Assembly: GCA_937925455.1 (NCBI GenBank) | Contig: CALEWF010000117.1 | Location: 1 to 13,639 of the forward strand | Origin: an uncultured Flavobacteriales bacterium | GTDB lineage: Bacteria > Bacteroidota > Bacteroidia > CAIKAF01 | Length of the DNA stretch: 13,639 nt | Direction: 5' to 3' | In this document: positions 8,429-13,639 of the stretch, piece after piece | Layout: every line of letters starts with the position of its first letter | Numbering within the stretch: position 1 is the first letter of the stretch | Notes under the pieces: model-generated | Database searches by the model: none | The model's input: the letters and a program-made list of their open reading frames with translations, nothing else | Told to the model about the DNA's origin: nothing | Translations under genes and position numbers: made by a program

Positions 8429-10876
8429 TTAAAATGGATATCCAATTCCAATATTTACCCTTATCTGGTTTGGTTTTAGACTGGTAATTACCCAACGTTC
8501 AGCAAGCGGTTTGGTAGGATCGCGAAATGGAACGGCAATATCCACCCGAAAAATAAAGAAGCCAAGATTTAAACGTATTCCGGCTCCACCGCCCAACGCA
8601 AATTCCCTGTAAAATCGTTCCCAAACAAATTCGCCGTTTGGGCGGTCAGCATCTGCCCGAATCAGCCAAATGTTTCCTGCATCCATAAACAAGGCTCCTT
8701 CTAAAAACCGATAAATTTTAAAACGATATTCTATGTTGCCCAGTAATTTAATATCTCCCACTTGGTCCACCCGTCCGCTATCCAAGCCGGCAAAAGAACC
8801 CGGACCCAAAGTTCGGGGTAACCACGCCCGAAGGTCGTTTGCTCCCCCAATAAAGAAACTTTTTTCAAAGGGTAATACCAAGGAATTCCCATAAGGCAAG
8901 CCAAATCCGGCCATAGCCCGAAAAGCTAAATTGTGTTTAGCATTGAAAATTTTATAGTATCTAAAATCAAATTCGCCACGAACATACTGGGCATATCGAA
9001 TGCCAAACATGGTGTGATATCCGTCAACCAAAGGATCTTGTCCGATAGCAGAAATCAGGTTCATTAAATTTCCTCCCAACTGTGCATTAAAACGGAAAAA
9101 CAGGAAGTCTTTAAACTGGCTTACCTGCTGGCTATTAAAAAGAAACGTATAGGAGCCACCCCAAATAAAGTGGTTTCGAAAACTGTTTCGTACAAACTGG
9201 TCATTTACCGTTTCTATGTATTTGATGAATGATGAGTCCGGATCAATCGAAATCACACTTATTTCAATGGGATTATAGCTATGTTTAATAAACACATCAG
9301 AGCGATTAATGGATTGATTCCATTCATAACCAAATGCAAAACTGCTGATATAGCGAGTAAAGTCGGGCCTTTGCTGATAATTAAAAGAAAAACCGGTGCG
9401 TGTTTTAGGGCGAGTCCATTTGGCTACTCTATTTACTGGAATAGGAAATAAAAATCTTGGGGTAAGTAAAGAAAGTTGGGCTCCAACTTCCAATGTATTA
9501 AATGGGTTACCGCCTGTTTGTTGAATGGTGGTTGAGTCCCCTTGTATCACATTGACTTCCATACCACCGTTTACCCGAAATTCTAATATTTCAGCCCCTT
9601 TGAATATATTCCGGTTTTGGTAACTTAATCCAACGGATATTCCTAAGTTCCCTTCTGTGTTGGTACCTTGTAATTCAGCTCCTATGTTTTGCTTGGGCGA
9701 TGGGGTTAATTCAATAATACAATCCAGCCAATCATAATCGCCTTGCATCGTTATTTCAGGAACGTAACGAATATTAATATACCTAAAATTTCTTAGGTCA
9801 GCAAAAGCACGTTTGGTTTTTTCTTCATCTCGGATACTAAATATTCCCCATTTAGAATAAAAAATAGAGCGGGATAAAATTTTAGGTTTAAATTTTAAAT
9901 GTTCTTTCGGATAAAATTCATAATCGCCTAACCTTTTAGGTTCTCCAATTATTGAATCACGCTGGCCAAATTGAAAATTGGTAAATACCTGAACCTTTCG
10001 GTACATGAATTTTCGGTGCTCGTTGATAGTCTTGATTGAATCTCCCGATGAATAGGTATAATCAGGATTTAGAATTTTCATTTTAAGATTCATGTGAAAC
10101 GGCTTGTGAAGCGTATCGGCTTCATAACGAATGAATTCCTTTTTAAAAAGATAATACCCTTCATCTCTAAAAAGTGTGGTTAGCCGCTCTCGTTCTTTGT
10201 CTAATTTATCACGGTCGTATTTCATTCCGGGTGTAAGCAAAGTTTTACTTGTGGCTGCATAATAATCTAAAGATGGATTAGGAATTTCTGTTGCTATCGA
10301 ATCAATAAAATAAGCCGGACCACGGTTCACGAAATAATAAACTGTTGCTTTTTTTCTTTTTATTACAACAGAGTCTCTTACCGTTGCCCTAAAAAATCCC
10401 TTAGATTGGGCATACAATTGCATTTGTTTTTTTGACTTTTCAATCCGGAATGAATCGAGTAAAACCGGTGCTTCTCCAATTTTTTGAAGCCATTCGCCAA
10501 ATAAGATTTTTTCTTTTTTTAGTTTCTTCTTCTTTTTACCTGGTGGTAACTGACTGTTGTATAGTTTTATTTTTTCATTCTTTGTTTTGAGGCGTTCACG
10601 CTGTTTTTCCTTTTTCTTTGCCAGCTTGATAGGGTTGGGCAAATTATATATTTGCAAGTAAAACCTGTATATCCCAAATAATTTGGTATTGGGCTTTTGT
10701 TGAATATAGCTGCGTATATCATCGCGTTCATTTTTGTTTTCACCCTCCTGAACTACTACATTACGCACCAATAAATATTCGTTTTCCTTAAGCCTGCGGG
10801 TAGGACTACAAGCTGTAACCATCCATAAGATAGTAACGGCAAAACCAACGATATGAAAAGGAATACGAGAAGCCAT
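8429..10876 (-). CDS. tamL: TamL-type outer-membrane lipoprotein (BamA/TamA superfamily)
   Basis: 815-residue Omp85-superfamily protein matching the Bacteroidetes TamL type, thought to work with a TamB-like periplasmic protein in outer-membrane assembly or lipid transport. I chose the ATG at 10876: it gives a clean lipoprotein signal peptide (MASRIPFHIV..., hydrophobic core ~6-20) with lipobox VTAC and lipidated C23. In-frame ATGs at 10891 and 10912 would add 5 or 12 residues. A Lys/Arg-rich linker (about 85-124, including five consecutive lysines) precedes the FGEWLQKIGEAPVLLD segment. POTRA-like repeats continue to ~390, and a C-terminal 16-strand-type barrel spans ~395-815. The loop-6 block GGANDLRAWLPRTLGPGS begins at 677; its R683 corresponds to the Arg of the BamA VRGF motif. 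The protein ends GIGYPF, with the terminal aromatic usual for barrel insertion. It is divergent from fbaB, with trmH 23 bp downstream. No tamB is present here. Confidence 0.9.
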   Translation of the reverse strand: MASRIPFHIVGFAVTILWMVTACSPTRRLKENEYLLVRNVVVQEGENKNERDDIRSYIQQKPNTKLFGIYRFYLQIYNLPNPIKLAKKKEKQRERLKTKNEKIKLYNSQLPPGKKKKKLKKEKILFGEWLQKIGEAPVLLDSFRIEKSKKQMQLYAQSKGFFRATVRDSVVIKRKKATVYYFVNRGPAYFIDSIATEIPNPSLDYYAATSKTLLTPGMKYDRDKLDKERERLTTLFRDEGYYLFKKEFIRYEADTLHKPFHMNLKMKILNPDYTYSSGDSIKTINEHRKFMYRKVQVFTNFQFGQRDSIIGEPKRLGDYEFYPKEHLKFKPKILSRSIFYSKWGIFSIRDEEKTKRAFADLRNFRYINIRYVPEITMQGDYDWLDCIIELTPSPKQNIGAELQGTNTEGNLGISVGLSYQNRNIFKGAEILEFRVNGGMEVNVIQGDSTTIQQTGGNPFNTLEVGAQLSLLTPRFLFPIPVNRVAKWTRPKTRTGFSFNYQQRPDFTRYISSFAFGYEWNQSINRSDVFIKHSYNPIEISVISIDPDSSFIKYIETVNDQFVRNSFRNHFIWGGSYTFLFNSQQVSQFKDFLFFRFNAQLGGNLMNLISAIGQDPLVDGYHTMFGIRYAQYVRGEFDFRYYKIFNAKHNLAFRAMAGFGLPYGNSLVLPFEKSFFIGGANDLRAWLPRTLGPGSFAGLDSGRVDQVGDIKLLGNIEYRFKIYRFLEGALFMDAGNIWLIRADADRPNGEFVWERFYREFALGGGAGIRLNLGFFIFRVDIAVPFRDPTKPLAERWVITSLKPNQIRVNIGIGYPF

Positions 10877-10900
10877 GAAGCTCAAATTCATGCGAAAATA

Positions 10901-10908
10901 CAAAGAAA
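10901..10908 (-). promoter_or_regulatory. Possible -7 element for tamL-trmH
   Basis: On the minus strand the sequence reads TTTCTTTG, 7 of 8 matches to the Bacteroidetes -7 consensus TAnnTTTG. The implied transcription start near 10895 would leave a leader of about 18 nt before the preferred tamL ATG at 10876 and would exclude the longer 10912 start. No TTTG-like -33 element lies at the usual distance, so this is weak. Confidence 0.25.
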
Positions 10909-10933
10909 TCATAGGTTTTAGGTATGCTTACTA

Positions 10934-10968
10934 TTGAAACCTCTGGTTTAAAAAAATTATTAGCTTTG
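10934..10968 (+). promoter_or_regulatory. Bacteroidetes-type promoter for fbaB-accD cluster
   Basis: TAGCTTTG at 10961-10968 is an exact match to the phylum's -7 element TAnnTTTG. A TTG at 10934-10936 could be the -33 element, although the 24-nt spacing is slightly long. The predicted start near 10974 gives a leader of ~15 nt to the ATG at 10990. A short inverted repeat, aaacc-tct-ggttt (10937-10949), lies between the two elements and could be an operator, but this is speculative. Confidence 0.5.
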
Positions 10969-10989
10969 CTCCCATTAAATTCTGAAATC

Positions 10990-12048
10990 ATGGCGATTGA
11001 TAAAATTATTTCATTGTTAGGCAATCGAGCTGATTATTATTTGAATCATACCAGTAAAACCATCCCCAAAGAAATGCTTCATCCAGCCGGGCCCGATTTT
11101 ATTGATACGCATTTCGGTCCATCCAACCGAAATCCACAGGTTCTTCGCAATCTTCAGGCCATTTATGGTACAGGTCGTTTGGCTAATACCGGTTATGTAT
11201 CCATCCTTCCCGTAGATCAGGGAATAGAGCATTCTGCCGGTGCTTCGTTTGCCCCCAATCCAATTTATTTTGATCCTGAAAATATTGTAAAACTTGCTAT
11301 TGAAGGTGGTTGCAATGCAGTAGCCTCTACTTATGGTGTGCTGGCTGCTTGTTCCCGGAAATATGCACATAAAATTCCATTTGTAGTGAAGATTAACCAT
11401 AATGAGTTTATTTCATACCCCAATCGTTTCGACCAAATTATGTTTGGTACTATTGAAGAAGCTTGGAATTTGGGTGCCGCTGCAGTAGGTGCAACCATTT
11501 ATTTTGGTTCTCCAGAATCTTCTCGTCAAATTGTAGAAGTAGCCCAAGCTTTCGAAAGGGCTCATGAACTGGGAATGGCTACCATTTTATGGTGCTACTT
11601 AAGAAATCCGTCTTTTAAAAAAGATGGTACTGATTATCATACTGCGGCTGATCTTACTGCCCAAGCCAATCACCTGGGAGTAACTATCCAGGCAGATATT
11701 ATCAAGCAAAAACTTCCTACCAATAATGGGGGATATAAAGCATTGAATTTTGGTAAAACACACGATAAAGTTTATACTCAACTTACCTCTGAACACCCTA
11801 TTGACCTTTGCCGCTATCAGGTTGCAAATTGTTACATGGGTAAAGTAGGATTAATTAATTCTGGTGGAGAATCTAAAGGTGCGTCCGATTTGGCAGAAGC
11901 AGTTACTACTGCTGTTATTAATAAGCGTGCCGGTGGCCATGGGCTAATTTCTGGCCGTAAGGCTTTCCAAAAGCCTATGAACGAAGGGGTAGAACTTTTG
12001 CATGCAATTCAGGACGTATATCTTTCAAATGAAATAACGATTGCTTAA
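10990..12048 (+). CDS. fbaB: Class I fructose-bisphosphate aldolase (FbaB/DhnA type)
   Basis: 352-residue Schiff-base aldolase of the DhnA/FbaB family, which reversibly cleaves fructose-1,6-bisphosphate to dihydroxyacetone phosphate and glyceraldehyde-3-phosphate in the cytosol. The start at 10990 (MAIDKIISLLGNRADYYLNH) matches the family N-terminus and length. The upstream in-frame ATG at 10924 would add 22 unconserved residues and would place a good promoter inside the gene. Key segments are LPVDQGIEHSAG (73-84), QADIIKQKLP with the predicted Schiff-base lysine K239 (235-243), and the phosphate-binding blocks INSGGESKG (289-297) and GLISGRKAFQKP (318-329). Homologues occur widely in Bacteria and Archaea. 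It is divergent from tamL and 27 bp upstream of accD, probably the first gene of an operon. A close relative such as LsrF-type aldolase is less likely given the length and the N-terminal extension. Confidence 0.95.
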   Translation: MAIDKIISLLGNRADYYLNHTSKTIPKEMLHPAGPDFIDTHFGPSNRNPQVLRNLQAIYGTGRLANTGYVSILPVDQGIEHSAGASFAPNPIYFDPENIVKLAIEGGCNAVASTYGVLAACSRKYAHKIPFVVKINHNEFISYPNRFDQIMFGTIEEAWNLGAAAVGATIYFGSPESSRQIVEVAQAFERAHELGMATILWCYLRNPSFKKDGTDYHTAADLTAQANHLGVTIQADIIKQKLPTNNGGYKALNFGKTHDKVYTQLTSEHPIDLCRYQVANCYMGKVGLINSGGESKGASDLAEAVTTAVINKRAGGHGLISGRKAFQKPMNEGVELLHAIQDVYLSNEITIA

Positions 12049-12075
12049 ATTCGATTTTGAATTAGCTTGAGTAGT

Positions 12076-12933
12076 ATGTGGTTTAAACGAAATAAGGAAG
12101 GAATATTAACTTCTACTTCCGAGAAAAAGGAAACCCCCGAAGGTTTGTGGTATAAGTGCCCTTCTTGCAAGGAAATAATGCCGGCCGAAGATCATGAATC
12201 TGATTTGTGGGTTTGTAAATCTTGTGGATTTCATGAAAGAATCGGCTCTGAAGAATATTTTCATATATTGTTTGACGAAGGTAAGTGTAAAAAGCTAGAT
12301 GTTAACCTCAAAGCCGTTGATGCATTAGGTTTTAAAGATACTAAAAATTATGCAGACCGTTTAAAAGAAGCTCGTGAAAATACTGGGTTAACCGATGCTA
12401 TACAAACTGCCACCGGAAAAATTAATGGTCGTGAAATGGTGGTTTGTTGTATGGATTTTAGTTTTATTGGCGGTTCGATGGGAACGGTGGTAGGTGAGAA
12501 AATTTCACGTGCCATAGACCATTGTATTCGCTACAAAAAACCATTGATTATAATTTCAAAATCTGGCGGTGCCCGCATGATGGAAAGTGCTTATTCCCTT
12601 ATGCAAATGGCAAAAACATCGGCTAAACTTACCTTGTTATCTAAAGCAAAATTGCCCTATATTTCGGTTTGTACTGACCCCACAACGGGTGGTGTTACCG
12701 CATCGTTTGCCATGTTGGGCGATGTAAATATTGCCGAACCTAAAGCATTGATTGGTTTTGCAGGCCCGCGAGTAGTTAAAGAAACCATTAAAACCGACTT
12801 GCCGGAAGGTTTTCAGCGTTCAGAATTTTTATTGGAAAAAGGATTTTTAGATTTTATTGTTGAACGCAAACATCTCAAAGAAAAAATTTCGTTTGTGGTA
12901 GAGGCGTTGATGAATGAAAAAAATAAAAAGTGA
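12076..12933 (+). CDS. accD: Acetyl-CoA carboxylase carboxyltransferase subunit beta
   Basis: 285-residue beta subunit of the acetyl-CoA carboxylase carboxyltransferase, which with AccA moves CO2 from biotinylated AccB to acetyl-CoA, making malonyl-CoA for fatty-acid synthesis. An N-terminal four-cysteine zinc ribbon has C28, C31, C47 and C50 (CPSC ... CKSC). The crotonase-like core shows GGSMG (132-136), SGGARM (163-168), TTGGVTASF (203-211) and GFAGPRVV (227-234), the acyl-CoA and carbonyl-binding loops of the family. ATG at 12076 starts MWFKRNKEG, as in relatives; the upstream in-frame TTG at 12067 adds only three residues and is not preferred. It follows fbaB by 27 bp and its stop overlaps the next start (TGATG). 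accA, accB and accC are not in the window, which is common because acc genes are often dispersed in this phylum. Confidence 0.96.
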   Translation: MWFKRNKEGILTSTSEKKETPEGLWYKCPSCKEIMPAEDHESDLWVCKSCGFHERIGSEEYFHILFDEGKCKKLDVNLKAVDALGFKDTKNYADRLKEARENTGLTDAIQTATGKINGREMVVCCMDFSFIGGSMGTVVGEKISRAIDHCIRYKKPLIIISKSGGARMMESAYSLMQMAKTSAKLTLLSKAKLPYISVCTDPTTGGVTASFAMLGDVNIAEPKALIGFAGPRVVKETIKTDLPEGFQRSEFLLEKGFLDFIVERKHLKEKISFVVEALMNEKNKK

Positions 12934-13298
12934 TGGGAAAGCTGACATTGGTAGCCGGAGCTAGCACTCATCCATTCAGATTTTCATTCAAAGCGGCTCA
13001 CATGTTGAAACAATTTGGGCATCCTGTATATTTAGTTGGCCGTACCCCTGGTGAAGTGGCTGGTGAGCCTATTCATACATCCTGGCCAGAAAAATTAGAC
13101 CGATTAGATACAATAACTTTGTATTTAAATCCGGTACATCAGGCCATTGTAGCTGAAAAAATCATTACATTAAACCCTAAGCGAATTATTTTTAATCCGG
13201 GAGCTGAAAACGATGAATTAGCCTTTAAGGCTCAACGCGAAGGCATTGAGGTTGAATATGCTTGTACTTTGGTAATGTTAAATACCGGGCAATACTGA
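12933..13298 (+). CDS. CoA-binding-fold protein (CoA_binding_2 family)
   Basis: 121-residue single-domain protein with a Rossmann-like CoA-binding fold. The N-terminal VAGASTHPFRFSFKAAHML (about 7-25) is the nucleotide-binding loop and first helix. The middle carries DTITLYLNPVHQ, followed by PKRIIFNPGAEND, and the protein ends YACTLVMLNTGQY, closely matching the small stand-alone CoA_binding_2 (YccU-like) proteins. Biochemical roles in this family are mostly unestablished; CoA or another nucleotide is the expected ligand. The ATG at 12933 shares one base with the accD TGA, so translational coupling is likely. This placement beside two CoA- and acyl-metabolism steps suggests, but does not prove, a role in CoA-linked control. 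No hairpin terminator follows before the tRNA. Confidence 0.85.
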   Translation: MGKLTLVAGASTHPFRFSFKAAHMLKQFGHPVYLVGRTPGEVAGEPIHTSWPEKLDRLDTITLYLNPVHQAIVAEKIITLNPKRIIFNPGAENDELAFKAQREGIEVEYACTLVMLNTGQY

Positions 13299-13303
13299 TT
13301 GCG

Positions 13304-13321
13304 AAAAATAAATTTATTTTT
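13304..13321. repeat. 18-bp A/T palindrome upstream of tRNA-Cys promoter
   Basis: aaaaataaatttattttt is perfectly self-complementary and runs into three further T residues. It begins six bases after the stop of the CoA-binding gene. It could be a weak terminator-like fold or an UP-element-like A+T tract, but with no G or C it may simply reflect base composition. Confidence 0.3.
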
Positions 13322-13343
13322 TTTCAGGAAGTTGTTACTTTTG
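13313..13343 (+). promoter_or_regulatory. Bacteroidetes-type promoter for tRNA-Cys
   Basis: TACTTTTG at 13336-13343 matches TAnnTTTG exactly. TTTA at 13313-13316 matches three of four bases of the -33 TTTG box at the standard 19-nt spacing. The predicted start around 13349 leaves about 15 nt of leader before the mature tRNA. Confidence 0.55.
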
Positions 13344-13363
13344 CAAATGCAATATAATAAAAA

Positions 13364-13434
13364 GGTCCTGTGGCCGAGGGGCTAGGCAGAGGTCTGCAAA
13401 ACCTTTTACAGCGGTTCGAATCCGCTCGGGACCT
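13364..13434 (+). tRNA. tRNA-Cys (anticodon GCA)
   Basis: A full cloverleaf folds from the sequence: acceptor stem GGTCCTG (13364-13370) with CGGGACC (13427-13433) including one G-T wobble; D stem GCC/GGC; anticodon stem GAGGT/ACCTT with loop CTGCAAA (13394-13400) and anticodon GCA at 13396-13398; T stem AGCGG/CCGCT around TTCGAAT. The discriminator base is T (U73), the identity element expected for cysteine. CCA is not encoded, so it must be added after transcription. It is single, with its own promoter-like box upstream and a terminator downstream. Confidence 0.97.
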
Positions 13435-13446
13435 CAAAAAAATAAT

Positions 13447-13473
13447 AAAGTTGCCGATGAGGCAGCTTTTTTT
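13447..13473 (+). terminator. Intrinsic terminator after tRNA-Cys
   Basis: The stem aaagttgcc (13447-13455) pairs with ggcagcttt (13461-13469), with one T-G wobble, around the loop gatga, and a T tract follows to 13473. It starts 13 bases after the tRNA 3' end. Confidence 0.85.
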
Positions 13474-13569
13474 ATTTTACAAACATTCCAAAGTCCACAT
13501 GCTCTTGTTTGTATCACTGCTACTCAATATAAATTTTTATCACCATATTTCAATAAAACTTTTGTAATC
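13474..13569. other. A/T-rich spacer with a short inverted repeat
   Basis: No gene is visible. An inverted repeat, tacaaac (13478-13484) and gtttgta (13507-13513), has a 22-nt spacer. AACTTTTG at 13557-13564 matches 7 of 8 bases of TAnnTTTG, just before the GC-rich block. A nominal + frame from 13370 to 13567 begins inside the tRNA and is not a gene. Confidence 0.35.
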
Positions 13570-13570
13570 A

Positions 13571-13639
13571 GGCTGCCCATGGGGCTGTCCGTTCCAAGTC
13601 CTCGGGGCTCAGCCACACAGGGCATCGGGGTAGCGGTGT
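13571..13639. other. GC-rich block of unknown nature, cut by window end
   Basis: Composition changes sharply at about 13570: 47 of the last 69 bases are G or C, against a strongly A/T-rich spacer just upstream. The block contains the 8-bp palindrome cccatggg and repeated GGGGCT/CGGGG-type words. Two + frames (one from an ATG at 13579) are open to the window end, and one minus frame is open from the window end to a stop at its left side, as often happens in GC-rich non-coding DNA. None resembles a protein I recognise. It could be the edge of a dispersed repeat family, a structured RNA gene, or the end of a transferred gene; I favour a dispersed repeat, at low certainty. Confidence 0.35.

Noticed and set aside
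11017..11400. 127-residue minus-strand frame within fbaB
   Set aside because: Antisense to a conserved aldolase coding region, with no motif and no promoter support.
12048..12063. aattc...gaatt inverted repeat between fbaB and accD
   Set aside because: Only 5 bp per arm with A/T-rich content and no T tract; expected by chance, not a terminator.
13370..13567. 65-residue + frame beginning inside tRNA-Cys
   Set aside because: It overlaps the tRNA and its terminator, and the translated product shows only A/T-driven hydrophobic composition.
13364..13639. tRNA-Cys as an integration site, with the downstream sequence as an island
   Set aside because: No repeat of the tRNA 3' end was found downstream within the window and no integrase is visible; a short shared word (ctcggg) is too small to be an attachment site.
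1..13639. CRISPR array, insertion sequence, phage or defence/toxin genes
   Set aside because: No regularly spaced repeats, transposase motifs, terminal inverted repeats, or defence or toxin-antitoxin domains were seen on either strand; nearly all the window is assigned to conserved housekeeping genes.

Overview
The window looks like chromosomal core sequence from a member of the Bacteroidota (Bacteroidetes), not an accessory island. The reasons are: an RpoB/RpoC pair with Bacteroidetes-like termini; a lipidated TamL-type outer-membrane protein instead of a proteobacterial TamA; no Shine-Dalgarno motif before any start; and two good matches to the Bacteroidetes promoter element TAnnTTTG, one before the aldolase and one before tRNA-Cys. 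The order or genus cannot be fixed from this sequence alone.

Layout. Bases 1-6021 carry the 3' two-fifths or so of rpoB and all of rpoC on the + strand, 31 bp apart, closed by a strong intrinsic terminator (6039-6072). Only 12 bp later comes glpD (+), an FAD-dependent glycerol-3-phosphate dehydrogenase. It converges, with a 28-bp tail overlap, on a minus-strand pair transcribed tamL then trmH: an outer-membrane TamL lipoprotein and a SpoU/TrmH-family RNA methyltransferase. Divergent from tamL is a + strand cluster: fbaB (class I aldolase), accD (acetyl-CoA carboxylase beta subunit) and a small CoA-binding-fold protein, with gaps of 27 bp and -1 bp. A tRNA-Cys gene with its own promoter-like element and terminator follows. 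The last ~70 bases switch abruptly to about 68% G+C and run off the window; they may be the edge of a dispersed repeat or a structured RNA.

How the genes work together. rpoB-rpoC is the transcription core. fbaB and accD join lower glycolysis to the committed step of fatty-acid synthesis, and glpD handles glycerol-3-phosphate, the phospholipid backbone precursor. TamL belongs to envelope biogenesis. Linking these as a lipid/envelope theme is inference from proximity. No intergenic gap reaches 300 bases; the longest stretch without a protein gene is 13299-13639, which holds tRNA-Cys, its signals and the GC-rich edge.

I found no convincing undescribed multi-gene system. The items most worth checking are the GC-rich block at the right edge and an 18-bp perfect palindrome that contains the rpoC start codon.
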